From the NCBI GenBank assembly GCA_013398295.1, contig VZSF01003282.1, positions 1 to 64,000 of the forward strand: a DNA stretch of 64,000 nucleotides, in the 5' to 3' direction. The DNA is from Chionis minor (taxonomy: Eukaryota; Chordata; Aves; Charadriiformes; Chionididae). The translations under genes were made by a program, and so were the position numbers. Under the pieces are notes generated by a model that saw nothing but the letters and a program-made list of their open reading frames with translations, was not told the DNA's origin and did not search any database. Every line of letters starts with the position of its first letter. Within the stretch, counting starts at the first letter, position 1. Below are positions 13,215 through 25,440 of the stretch, one piece after another.

Positions 13215-13375
13215 TAGAGAGATGGTGGAGTCTCCCCCTCCGGAGACATTCCCAACCTGCCTGGAGGCGTTCCTGCCCAGCCTGCTCTGGGTGACCCTGC
13301 CCCGGCAGGGGCGTGGGACCAGATGATCTCCAGAGGTCCCTGCCAGCCCTGCGGTCGATGACCCTGTGATGCCAG
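13215..13375 (+). mobile_element. CR1 LINE 3' fragment, plus strand
   Basis: Reads GGAGACATTCCCAACCTGCC, then CCTGCTCTGGGTGACCCTGC, then CAGATGATCTCCAGAGGTCC, ending near ACCCTGTGAT. This is the standard order of the last 150 bp of CR1 in sense orientation. Confidence 0.88.
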
Positions 13376-15239
13376 CGCCGCAGCCAGGGGCTGGGACCGT
13401 CAGGAGCCAGGCACCGTGCACAAACGGAGAACAACTGTGTCTCTCAAAGCAGCTGTGGAAAATGCCGTATGTGAACAGAGCAAGTAATTCTCACCCTGTG
13501 TCTCTTACACAGCCCTCACACACCTCAGCCTCAGGAGTCACCCCACGAGCAGCGGATGGGAAACATCTCCCCAGCAGGGGAAAGTACGCCGAGGACAAGG
13601 ATTCCCACAGCCACGTGGCTCTTACGGCATCTATAGCTTCCGACGGAGAGACAGCCTTTATCAAATAACAATAATTGCACCTTGAGGTTTCACATCTGAG
13701 GGAGGAGAGATGGTGACGCAGAACGACTCTAGGTGCACAAACGCCATGAGCTCTAATGAGACGGCCAGAGCTGTGCCCTGGCCCTGCGGCCACGCAGCAG
13801 ACACCGGCCCACATCCACAGGTCGCCCCGGGCTGCAGAGCGACGGGTGCAGCCGGTCCCCAGCCCCACCGGCCACGAGATGCTGGCCCTGCCTGGGAACA
13901 CGGCCACGGCCACGCGAGGCAGACTGTGCCCCAGCCCTGCTGCACTCCCTGAACTAATCGAAGCTGTTTCCAACTCCCCAACGGCCAAAGAGCACCCCAA
14001 GGGCTTTAGCCGCGGAGAAGCACAGTGAGTGCAAACATGAACTGCGGCGCAGCGGCCCCGAGCACTCGCTCCCCACGCAGCCGCGCTCTCAGGAGCCCCA
14101 CGCCGCTCCCGAGGAAGAGCATCTGCCCCGGGCGCAAACCGGCTTCTGTGCTGCAAAGTCAATCCTCAGCGCGTTTAGCACTAACTGCGTCTGGCAGACG
14201 AGCCGCTTGATCAGAGCTGCTGCAGTCACCCGGGGTGAGTTTATTACGCAGCACTGTATGACTGCTCTTACTAGCTCCCAGCCTGGAAAGCCTGACCCTA
14301 AAACTTACGCCGTAAGGGCGACTGACAACAAGCTGTGCACGTGACTTGTAGCTTTGCATGGAGGTGTGAAAGGCACAGGATCCCAGCATGCAAGTTTGCA
14401 AAAGCAAAGACAACGTGACAGCTGAAAAACGAAGAGATTTGCAGAGATGTAGGACGCTGAGTAAGCAGTTAAGGCCAATCCCTCAAGCAGCAAGCAGATC
14501 TGGCTGTGGTGGAGCCCAGCTACAGCGTTAGGAGAGAAGAGCTGAAGTCCCACTGCGTGGAGCCGTCCGCCCTCTGACTTCAGTCTTGGCGCTGCTGAAG
14601 AGAGGGGCAAGTCTCACGGGAGAAAAGAATAAAGCTCGAGAAGGGAGAAATTGCAGAGCCGTTGACCTGGTCATCGGGCACAGAGATGACTGGGTTTGTG
14701 AAACACAAGTAGACTTCACGGTGAGCACCATCCTGCCTGGCAAGATCACAGACCTCACGGGATGTCTGGACACGCTGCGGAGGATCCCGTGTTTGAGGTC
14801 CCTGGGTCTGTGAAATGGGGCGGGTGGGAGAGAGTTTGAGGGAGCTCAAGATCAAGACCTGCATGTTAATGTTTTCTGAAATACCCTCTGCACTGTGCAG
14901 AAGCCAGATAGAGGAGCAGGGAGGTAAAATCCCACTGCATGACTGATAAAATGGTGTAAAAAAGAAGGATATGTACTGATTAAAAACTGAGGAAAACTCT
15001 GAAAATAGGATACCCGTGCAGGAGAGGCATACTACTTCCAAACCACGGCGGAAGCAAGCTTTAATTTAACATTACCAAGGTTATAGGAGAGCATTATAGC
15101 TAAAGGGATAGGAAAGCCGGCACATGCAGAAAAGCACCTGCTTTGGGATGACTCATGCTGTAGGGGTGAAGCCATAAAGAGACAGGACAGAAGCTGGCGA
15201 AAGTCAGATATAAAACCGTGAAGAGCAGTTGTACAAACA
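13376..15239. other. Intronic sequence, no gene recognised
   Basis: Ordinary intron. The right part (from about 14590) is purine-rich and may be more of the old LINE that starts clearly at 15240, but I could not align it convincingly. Confidence 0.45.
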
Positions 15240-16470
15240 GAATGAAAAAATAGAACCCCCAAACTAATGCATATGTTGCTCCGTACAGGAGCTGGAAGTC
15301 TAAGAAATAAGACAGGAGAACCGGAATGCCCAGTTTAATAAAAACACTGAGACAATGGACACACTGGGAACTCCGCGGAAGAAAGAGACGGTAGGGAAGT
15401 GTAACTCAAGGCATCCGGGAAAGGCCGAGCAGGCACTGGCAGGGGCGGAGGGGCGGCACTGCAAAGGTGCCTTAGAGCTAAATCAGATGAACAAGTTACC
15501 CGTGCCAACAAGAACACAGCCTCGCCATGGGCTGATGCTCCAGCAGGAGACATCCGTGGTTAGGAATACACTCCCAGCCACCGGGCAGCACGGCGACGCC
15601 GAGTGTCATCCGCTGGAGACCAGGGAGGTGAGCGAACGCCAGGGGAACGAGATACGCCAGCTGATTCTGCACGGAACGAGCAAACACCACGTCAGGGCAT
15701 GATGGCAGGATTAAATCTTTAGGTATGGCCAGCAGAGCAGCCACGCAGGGAATCAACCGCAAGAAAATGTATTCCTGACCTCCCACTGACCAGCGAGAAC
15801 ACTGCAGCTCATAATCCTATTAAAGGTCATTACTTAACAGTGACCCTGATATCACTGGGTTCAAAATCTTGCCAAAGCAATGGGAGCCGATAAATCAACG
15901 GCCATTGTGCTCCGTTTACAACACAGGGACCTCAAAATTCATAAAAATTAGTTTTGGTAATAACAGACTAAGAGGGACCATTAAAATTAAAGCCTTTGCT
16001 GATGTCCTGGAGGCCATTTCAAGACACCTTATTGGATGCTCAGACACATATTACCTGTCAAGAAGGATTTTGGGAGGACCTAAGGGGAAGCCAACAAGAC
16101 TAAAGAACAGCTGAGTAAGTAAGGTTATAAGAAGTAAGGAATGCCAGTCAAAAAGACACAGTTGTATTTAAATGAGAAAAAACAGAACAGATCAGGTATT
16201 ATTTTGTTAAACGGGGGAAAAAAATGAAAAAAAAAAAGAGAAAAGATAAAAATGGAATTGGAAGAATAAAATGCAGAAAGCCTAAAAACCAGTAAATCAT
16301 TTTTCAGAAAACATAGAGAACAGAAAACCTGTCAGGGACTTAAAAGACCAGTAGATAACCAAGGTATAAAAGAAGGGCTCAAAGAAAATAAAGCCGCAGT
16401 AGAAAAACAAAATGAAAATTGCCATCTACGTTTTCAGGAGATTGGACAGACTGGCGACGGCCCCACACTG
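15240..16470 (+). mobile_element. Ancient CR1-type LINE body, plus strand, heavily decayed
   Basis: Short blocks match the coding body of old CR1 lineages in order. These include GGAGCTGGAAGTCTAAGAAA followed by GGAGAACCGGAATGCCCAGT near 15290-15335, AGTGACCCTGATATCACTGG at 15839, CTTGCCAAAGCAATGGGAGC at about 15869, TTGGATGCTCAGACAC near 16032, and GACCAGTAGATAACCAAGG near 16347. In intact elements these lie in the endonuclease and endonuclease-to-RT part of ORF2. No usable open frame survives. The comparison is from memory of CR1 consensus sequences, so the subfamily is not claimed. Confidence 0.6.
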
Positions 16471-16879
16471 GGTCTCTTCCTGACGATTCCAGGCTCAGCC
16501 TCAGCCCTGACAGGAGCCAACAGAAACGCAGATCAGCAAAGAGGCAGCCAGAAATCACCAGAACTTGGGTTTGCAACGGCTGAACTACAAACGGGGGTGC
16601 GTAACCTGTTCCTCCAATCTGCCTCAGAACGTGGCAAATGGGCCAGCAATTTTTTAAAAACTCTCTGGGGCAGAAATGGCACACCATTAAACCTGCTACC
16701 TCCACAGGCCAAGCTGAGAGTCTATTTAAAGACGAAGACTACTGTGCAGATGGACAAACAGGCATCACTGGGCAGAGTCGACCCGTCTTTGTGAATCTGT
16801 GCAGTTCTGGTCTCTTGCAGAGCTGGGAGAGGCCAAGGAGCTGAGACTGGGATGAGCAAAGGTCTACGATGGCTTCTGC

Positions 16880-16993
16880 ACAAGGAGCAACCGGATCTAG
16901 TTGAAGACGTCCCTGCTCATTGCAGGGGGTCGGACTAGATGACCTTAAAAGGTCCCTTCCAACCCAAACCATTCTGTGATTCTGTGATTCAAA
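16880..16993 (+). mobile_element. Young CR1 LINE 3' end, plus strand
   Basis: Contains GGATCTAGTTGAAGACGTCC, GGACTAGATGACCTTAAAAG, GGTCCCTTCCAACCCAAACC and ends with ATTCTGTGATTCTGTGATTC. It is better preserved than the old LINE sequence on both sides, suggesting insertion into it. Confidence 0.93.
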
Positions 16994-17029
16994 ACCAAAC
17001 AACCTTAGCCTAAGAGGAGAAAACGGGGC

Positions 17030-17420
17030 GGCACGGCAGAGATCTGTGAAACCAGGGGTGGGCATGAGAAGATCAATAGGGATCTGCCGTTCACAGGCTC
17101 TCCCACTGCAGGAACTGGATGGTGCAAAACGAAGAGGGGAGAGGGTCGGTCCACGCTCGAGGAAAGGAGGTGCTTCCTCACATCAGGGTAAGGAGCTGCC
17201 AAATTCCTCCTTCCTCCCGCCTGATGCTGTGGAAAGTTTACACGAGCTTAAAAATCCACAGAACAAACTCAAGGCAGAGACCTCTCCACTGAGAGCCATT
17301 AAGTACAAAAGACACCAAGTCTGACTGAGGAGGACTCAAAGAAAACACCTGACTCAAGGTGCTCCTACTGGAAGAACTCCCCTTGCAGCTCTGAGGGTCA
17401 CTTTTCACTTTCCAGATCCA
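17030..17420 (+). mobile_element. Ancient CR1-type LINE 3' end, plus strand
   Basis: Matches the 3' portion of older CR1 lineages in order: GGAGGTGCTTCCTCACATCA (about 17167), CTGATGCTGTGGAAAG with CACGAGCTTAAAA, then GACCTCTCCACTGAGAGCC with ATTAAGTACAAAAGACACCA and GTCTGACTGAGGA. It probably belongs to the same original copy as 15240-16470, separated by a deleted stretch and the younger insertion at 16880-16993. Confidence 0.6.
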
Positions 17421-20400
17421 CACTGATGTGCGGAAAAATTATACCAACTTGTACCTGTGCCAATATTGTCTCACATTTCTGTTAATTTTGCCCTTTCCTG
17501 ATGCTTAATCCCATCTCTGCCTCCAGTTCCGTAGGATAAACAAGCCCATTTTCCGGTGCTTTTGCATTAGTTAACCTTGTGGCAGGGACACGGAGCTCGG
17601 CACAGAAGGAAACGCCGTTGCACTCAGCGCAGGCACTGTGTTGCAGGGTGTCATGAATGCCAATAGGAGAGGCGACTTCACAACGGGATTAGGACAAGCT
17701 CAAGAAGGACAATCCACCGCTGGTTAATGCAACGATAATCCGTAGGCGGTCTTTGTCTCAGGGAACCCGCTGGCTGCAGCTCACCGGCCACGGGCACACA
17801 CGTCACAGGAGTCACTCCTGGGCATCCACTCCGCTTTGTGACTGCGGACGCACCGAGAACAGGATCCGGGCGCAAGGAGGCCTGGTCCCAGGGTGGTCAC
17901 CCCCATGTCTCATGGCAGCCCTGCTCCACTCCAGCTTCTGTTCATCTTTTCCCGAGCATTTATAATGATGAACAGAACGTAGTATTTTAAATAAGTTCTT
18001 ATGGGATATTGCACAACTATGGTAGCATTTGTCTTCTCATTACAACAGACACTGGCCGTCATCTTTTGATTAATATTCCCAACATTTTCCTCCATTGTTT
18101 TTAACAGATAAGGCAACCATGAACTCACAGTTGAAATTTTTGTTGTTATCTTTTACAAACAGCTTGCTTACTGTTTTATTTCTAGTTTTCCCACCCTTCA
18201 AATTCTTCCCAATATCCCAGACCTCCTAAGCACCGACTTTCTATCGTCAGTCAAGTTCAAGAGTGTGCTTCTCATGTCAGGGACACTACAGAAAACACTA
18301 AAGACCATTCACAAGATCAATGCTTGATTTTTTCCTCCTAACCTCCTCCTGCCCCAGCACTTCTCCTGTCAGCAACCCCCTGCTCTTGCAGACGTAGATC
18401 CCCGCTTATCTACGTTACGCCTCTGCTCTCTGCCATGTTCTCCAGGAGAACCAACCGCTTAACACAGGGCACTCTATCAGGTGTCCACTGTTGCCCAGAC
18501 AGATTAGAGCTCCCGTGTTCACCTCTGCTGGGGAACCGCACGTGCAGCAAGTATAAATCCAGGAGGGCTTGATTTAGTGACGATAAGAAAAGATGCACAC
18601 CCTCCCCAAAACCTGAATCGTGGATTACAGACATAAAGGGCAAGCCACAATAAATCATCTATACACATGACATACGCACATATAAACACGGCTCATCCTC
18701 ACAGCCCTGGAAAACATGAATTTGGCTTCCAGGTACTCTGGCCAGGCAGGAGGAGACTCTGTCTGTCCTCGACCCCTGCGTGACCGTGGGCCATTTGACG
18801 ACTGCGGGGGGGGCGAGCGAGGCTTCCCCGTGCCGCTCCGAGGCTGCAGGGACCACGCAAGGGAAACAGGAGTGCTCTGGGAAGAGGACCCTGTCCTGCC
18901 CAGCCCAGACTGTGTGGGTCAGGACTGGCGGCACTGGTGTGGTGACACAGCCGACACAGCCCAGGAGAGGCTGCTGTAACCCCAAGGCTCCCCAAAATTA
19001 ACACCATCCCCCGCGAGCACAGGTCCCCGAAACACTTCTCCATGGGGTGCAGGAGTTCCCCTTGTTGCCTTAACCTTTGTGGAGCCACTTCCCAAAGGTC
19101 CAGCTCTCCTGTGGCATGTCTTCTCCTGCTGTTGGGTACAGCATCGTACCCTCACCACCCCCCTGCCTTGTGCCCCCCCACCTCCCTCCTCCAGCACCTA
19201 CATGTCACTGCCCCGGGTGACACAGCTTGAGAAGTGTCCTAAAAGTTTCCTTACAGCACTTTTTCCAGGCTGGAATTTTTTCCATCCACGCATCCCCTCC
19301 TCATCCACATCGGACTGGATTCCAGGGGTTCAGCAACCTCTAGATCTGACCGAACTGCCCAGGTGGTCCTCCCACCTCGGTGACACTACTGCAAGGCTCG
19401 GGCAGCGGCAGAGCCAGGGTGGGCGCTGGCAGACCCCCCTGCCCACGGCGCTACCACAGCCCCACCAGCTGCCCCCACCCCTCGGAGCTGGCGTGGATGG
19501 GAGAGCCGTCTCCTTCCACTTACCCACCTGGACAATGAACTTGGGTTTCATTAATTATTTTGCCGTCCTTTCTCCAAAGGCAAACACACATCTGGAACCC
19601 CCAGGCACCCCCGCCCTCGGTGAGCTGCAGGAGACGGACCCCCCGACAGGCGCCTGCAGCCCAGCTCTGTCCCTGCACACAAGGCACCACCTCACTGGAA
19701 GAGCCCCATCCCCTGCGGCCCCCAGCACCCTTCAGGTGCCTCCACACCTTGGGAGCTCCTCACCCACTTTCCCTCCTTCTCTCAGACCATTATCCGGCTG
19801 CTGCCGTTCACACACGTCATCGTTGCCCTCTGAAACACAAACCGCTGATCATCACCTCCCGCCGCGTCCTCAGCCGGGGGCTCTGCAGCGCGCCCGAGGC
19901 AGAGGCAGGGTACACCGTTTCTACACGACGGGAGGTTGTGTGGCATCACACTCATGGCAGCTGCTGTGAAGGGTGATCTCTACCACCACCCAACACACTC
20001 CTCCCCTACCCCAGGTCTCTGCCAAGGCTCCACGCCAGCCAGTCTCTCCCATCGACTGCAAACTGCACAGAAACAAAGGGCCACACGGAAAACTCAAGCC
20101 TGCCCGCCACGCTCGCCATCCCTGGGCAGCAGAAGGACCTGGGACCCGCTCCCGGCTGCCCACCCGCCTGCCGGGCTGAGCAAAGCTTTGGGGACGGTGC
20201 CATGGACCGGCCTGGCCCGACCCCGTGCTCAGCACCGCGGCCCCACCGCCGGCCCCCGCAGCCACGGCAGGGCTCCCTGCCGCCCCGGAGACCTCAGGTA
20301 CGTCAGCCGAGGAACGGGAAGCCACAGCTCTCCCAGCAACGCCATCCTTATCAGTACCCCGATGCAACGCCGTATTCCCCATCCTGATGTTCCCAGTGTG

Positions 20401-22899
20401 ACGTCCAGGAGCGCCCATGTTGCTTGGCCAGCCCACCCCCCAACGCGGGACCTCCTGGGCCAGCAGTCGCTGCGGTCTGGCGCCCAGCAGCAACCTGCGC
20501 TTGCACCGACTCCTTCAGGCAGAGCTTTCGGGTCCTCTGCAAGAGAAGCGGGAGCCCACGTTCCCTCTTAGGTAAGGGCTGAGGGACCCTGATTTCACCC
20601 CATCCGGGGCGAACTGCGAGAGCTGGATTGCTGTGCACGGCAACGCTATGGATCAGTTTAATGCAGGAAGTGAAGCAGAATGCTACATTCAATTGAAAGT
20701 ACATAGGGAATTTAGATAAGCAGATTATAAATACACAAACTGGAATTTAACTGAGGGGAAGACATTGCTTATCAGTAGTGGTAATTCTTCACACAGATTG
20801 TCACCATAGTATCTATCCTTTGTCTTTGACTAAGCCTTCAGATTCTGATGCTGATAAAACTCTCCTGCAGCAGGCACTGCCAAGGCTGTCTCCTCGCCCA
20901 AACACCCTGCACTACAAGTACACAAATGACTTCAGCCCCAGCCATCCTCCGGGCCCTTCCCCTCCACAGGATTCCCCCACAAAACTGGGGAAGCTGGTGT
21001 GGAGACCAGGCCTGCGTCTAAACAGCAAAGCTGGAGCGGCCACAGGTACCAGCACATTATACGTTATCCGCCAGCGCATCTGATACCACCTAAATTACGC
21101 CTGCACCCGAGCAGGCAAATTAGCCAGCAGCCAAATAACTGGATTTAAGGATGTCACAAAACATCTCTCCGCTGAACTGCCTTAGCTGAAAAGCTTGTCA
21201 GCCCTTACTCTCTATGGGGACGGCGAATGAAGACACACAGTGAGCTCCGTTCGCTGCAGCCCTGAGTACGTGGTTTTGCAGGATGTATGGGTACTCATTT
21301 CAGGGGAAAAAAGGGAAACTAGAACTGCACCTTTAAGAAATGTGAACGGAACAACATAATTTAATATATTCCAATAATAAAAACTCTGCTGGAGTATATT
21401 AGGCAACTAGAAAGGGGACCTGATTGAATTTTAGAACCAGTTCTTGAATATGTGAATCAGATTAGGAGGAAAAGCTGATGGAAAGAGTGGGATGCGCCTG
21501 GTAGTCAGTGCACAAGAGGATCTCTAGAGCATGTAAATGCCTTAAATGAAAGTCTAGGAGGAAGACAAAGGGGACTTGTAGAGTTTCCATTTCATTTTCC
21601 TCCTTGTGAAGTCCAAAACAACCCCCAGAGGAGCACAAGCTGCTGAAGGTATGTTCCACCTAGAAGAGGGACTTCCCGTGCCCGGGGAAATGCTGGAGCA
21701 GCACAAGAGCAGACTCTGGTCACAGGGATGGAAGAACCACAACACACCAGAGGACACAAGGAGCCGTTCCCAGAGAGCTCCCGCAGTCCCCTGCCCCGAG
21801 CTGGAGCCAGTCTGGAGACAGCGCTGGTGCAGGGCCCCGAGGGTGAGGACACAGCAGCCTTTATAGAGATGGTCTTTGGTTCATCCATTGAACGTGCAAT
21901 TCCCAGGCCCTCAGTACAATCTGAACATCTCCGTGCAAGAGCTCTGCAGGACAAACTCACTTCTAAATTGCCACCATTACCACAAGCTGCACGCTAAGAG
22001 ACACGCGGGACCTGACCACGAAAGGTAACTGCTCTTCTCTGTGAGTCTCCAAGCTTGCATGGAGGGATGTGTCCTCGGTGCTCTTGAGCTTCAGGCCACC
22101 TCCAGCCTGTTAGAGGCTGGTTAGGAAAGGGCTGTCCAACACTGATCCAACCTCTGCCCCTGGCAGGCTTCAGCTGCTGGAGAAATGGGACCTGGTGGGA
22201 GCCAGAACGGGCAGGCTGAGTGACACAGCACTGTACTGACGCCCACCAAGGCCAGCTTCAACTTCCAGCTCGCCCAAAGACCCCCGAGACTGGCAGCTTC
22301 TCAGGGCCCACATCTCAGCCAGCCTCAGATGGTTCATTTCTACCTCCCACTGAGGCACGTCAACCAGAGCCGGTGTGACACAAGTGGCCAAGTGCCCCAG
22401 GAACACGGTCTGTGTCAGGGCCTGGACAGCCTGTTCAGAGCTATTCTTCCTCTTTAAGGCATCCTCCAAACTGTCACAACTAAGAGAAGAGAGAGAAAAC
22501 TTGAGGGATATGGTTTGAGGAGTTCCACTAAAGCGAAGTCGCAGACTGAGCCCCAGTAAAGCAAGCAGCAGCTCTGCCAGCACATCTGAAACATCGATGG
22601 GCGCACGGCCCCAGGCAGGGCTCCCGCAGGAAGGAACTCCAGAGCAAACTCTGGAGTAAAGCTGTGTCAGCTCTAACGCCGGGGGAGACACGGCCTGAGG
22701 ATGGAACTCATGCCTAACCTAAACAGATCTTACAGACGACACAGCCAATGCAATCAGACATGCACGCTGCTTGCGACTTCCAGCAGATACTGAAAGCCAA
22801 AAGCTTTCCATGGCAGTTTCAGCAGCCAGGGCGAGAACTGAAACACCCACTACAAACTTCAGGTCAATGAAATACAACACAACAGGAACAGTCTCACTC
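17421..22899. other. Intronic sequence, no gene recognised
   Basis: Holds AT-rich sequence at about 17960-18330 and 20640-20800 and GC-richer sequence at 19350-20500. A 296-codon open frame on the plus strand at 19079-19969 has a low-complexity Pro/Ser/Thr composition and no recognisable domain. No CR1 tail seen. Confidence 0.5.
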
Positions 22900-24300
22900 T
22901 AAGCTAATCAACCGATGGCTCCACAGGACCAGATCAAAGGTCCATTAGCCCAGTCCCCTGCCCTTGACAGTGCCATTACAAGACACTGTTCATTAAGGAG
23001 AGTACATGTGCCTGGCCGGTTTGGGTGGTCCATGACCCTTGTGCCATCCAGCATCCAATGCCATCCTACTGGGGACGTTACCAGGAATGATCCGGTTCCA
23101 TCCCATTAGTCTCCATGGCAGGACCTGCTCTCCAGGAACTGATCTCATCTCTCTCGGAACCTCCCAGTACTGTCCACCTCCGTGGCCTCCCACGGCAGCC
23201 AGCTCCAGACGACCACTGCCCGCTGCATAGAGAAGTCTTGGCTTTGTCTGGCTTCACCTGATGTGCCACGGAGTCTCACCGAGAGCCCTCGCCTTCTCGC
23301 GCCGCAGGAGCTGGTGAGCAGCAGCTCTGCCTTCACTGTGCCCACCGCCTCGGCGGGTTTTGGAAGCCTTGGCCACGTGTCTCTGCGAGACTTCTCCAAA
23401 CTGGAGAGTCCCAGCCTGCTCAGCCTGTCTTGGAGGGCAGTTGTGCCGCCCCCTTGACCATTTTAGTTGCCCTCCTCTGGCTCTACTCCAGTTCCACCGC
23501 GTCTCCTTGAGGTGCTGAACCAGACCTGCCCACTGCACCGAAAGCGTGTCTCTGCAGGATCAGCGTAGCCCCAGATGACACTGCCCACCTCGCTCGCCAT
23601 CTCTTCCCTGGTACATTTTGTTGGCTTTTTTGGCTGCTGTTGTGCACCGAAGCTGTGATTTTGAGAGCTGTCAGCGTGAGCACCAAGGCCTGTCCGGAGC
23701 TGAACGCACCAGGTCCACGTTGAGCATCACGCAGCATGTTCAGGTGGCTCTTCCCTCGAAGCGTTACTTTGCATGCACCTACACGGTGGCCCATGGGCCA
23801 CCTTTTGCACTCTCGCTTAGTTTGGGAGTCCTCCTGCAGGACACACCATGTGGCTACTCAGAAACCTCTGTATCATCCACAGGCTTGAAGGTTCCATGCA
23901 CGATCCCTTCTCCAGCTCCCTGATGAAAACAGAGAAGGAAACAGGTCCCAACACCATCCCCAGGTGCCCCACTGATGACTGTTTGCCATCCTGAAAAATT
24001 CTATTTAAGACCCACCATTTGCTTCCTCCCTGTGACAAGCTTTCAAGTGATAAGGAAAGCTTTCACTTTTAAGATTCATCAATAGCCTTGATGTGAAAAC
24101 TTATGTAAAGCTGTTCTGAAAATCCAAATATATTTTGTTCACCAGCCAGAGGTTTGCTGACACCTTGTCCAGCTCCTCCATTAGGTCAGCAAGGCAAGTG
24201 TCCCTTCACAAAAACCATGCCGATTCCTTCCCACCAGGCTGTTTTTCTCCACATGCTCAGTGACTTTCTCCTTTACTGACTGCAGACACCGCCGTCATAC
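22900..24300 (-). mobile_element. Old CR1 LINE, about 1.4 kb, minus strand, decayed
   Basis: Read on the plus strand it carries reverse-complement CR1 landmarks. One is the 3' UTR region (CCATGGCAGGACCTG, CCACGGCAGCCAGCTCCAGA, TAGAGAAGTCTTGGC). Another is the end of ORF2 (TTGCCCTCCTCTGGCTC, GGTGCTGAACCAGACC). A third is the block that normally reads as a released frame after the catalytic region (GTGCCCCACTGATGACTG near 23964). Substitutions and indels break every frame. Being far more diverged than the 24355 copy, it represents an earlier wave. Confidence 0.6.
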
Positions 24301-24354
24301 AAAGGATTTCAACAGCTTCCTGGATCCCCCCTGCAGCCCTTCTGGTCGACGGGG

Positions 24355-24625
24355 ATCACAGAAGAGTTTGGATTGGAAGGGACATTTAAAGGCCACCTAG
24401 TCCAACCCCCTGCCACGGGCAGGGACACCTCCCACGAGACCAGGGTGCTCAGAGCCCGTCCAACCTGGCCTGGAACGTTCCCAGGGATGGAGCACCTACC
24501 CCTTTCTGGGCAACCTGGGCCAGTGTCTCACCACCCTCACAGTAAAAAGCTTCTTCCTTGGATCTAGTCTGAATCTCCTCTCTTTTCGTTTAAAGCCATC
24601 AGCCCTTGTCCTATCGCAACAGGCC
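24355..24625 (-). mobile_element. CR1 LINE 3' fragment, minus strand
   Basis: Starts ATCACAGAAGAGTTTGGATT, then GGAAGGGACATTTAAAGGCC and ACCTAGTCCAACCCCCTGCC, and continues through AGCTTCTTCCTTGGATCTAG to CCCTTGTCCTATCGCAACAG. This is the reverse complement of the last ~270 bp of CR1. It abuts the older copy at 22900-24300. Confidence 0.9.
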
Positions 24626-24929
24626 CGGCTAAGGCCGTGCTAGCAACCCCAGGACTCCAGCAAAGTGGCAGTTTGCAACGACAGGTTTCACACCTCAGGC
24701 AGAAACTCTGCAATTTCACATTTAAACTCCCTCAGGCTTTCCTCTCGCTTTTCCGTACCAGCAGGCTGGCTTTGTCTTTCCTGTCCAGGTCCTTCCTGCC
24801 CCGAAAGGCTCCCTCATTCTTCCCATGCCCAAATCCCCCTTCTCTGCACCACCACGATCCATGGACCACACACCAGGCCTGTGCCCACCCTCAAACACGG
24901 AAAAACTCTTCAGGCACTCAGAGAAAAAC

Positions 24930-25440
24930 CACAGAGGAAACAGGCGAGGTGCGATGTGGTGAGAGTGGTACAAAGATAGTCCAAACATTAAATTAATGCT
25001 TTGCCTTGGTGTTTGATAAGAACGTAATGCAAAGGTTGACAGGCTAATGGAGCGGAGACTATGGACATCAACACTTAGGAAGCGCAGGCAAACCCCAGAG
25101 CGTGTGTTGTGTTCAGACAGGACACCGGGTAATCTTCATCTTGGATTTCTAACGGAGCTGGCACACGAGAGCAGTGGACCAGTGGCGCGTATTTTTAATG
25201 AAGTTATCCAGTCGTGGAAGGATACGATACTGCTTCGAGAGCGGCAAGTACAACCATGTCTGTTCTACAGAGGGGAAAACTGATCCGGGCAACAACCTAC
25301 TGCAGCAACACCCCCAGCACTGAAGCATCCAGGGTGGGACCTAAAACTGCCCACAGGCACAAAGGAGGCAAGAAACGTTTTCCTGACAGGTACAACGAGT
25401 AATTTCAACATTATGGGAACCCCAAATAGAGTCTGAGAAG
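24930..25440 (+). mobile_element. Ancient CR1-type LINE fragment around the start of the RT region, plus strand
   Basis: The segment GCGTATTTTTAATGAAGTTA at about 25187 followed by AACTGATCCGGGCAACAACC at about 25279 matches the order seen in old CR1 elements. There a 'FNES' stretch precedes the DPGNYRPV reverse-transcriptase motif; here it reads D-P-G-N-N. Frames are broken and the ends are uncertain. Confidence 0.45.

Noticed and set aside
19079..19969. 296-codon plus-strand open frame
   Set aside because: Low-complexity Pro/Ser/Thr-rich peptide, overlapped by other frames in both strands, no domain; expected by chance in GC-rich, stop-poor DNA.
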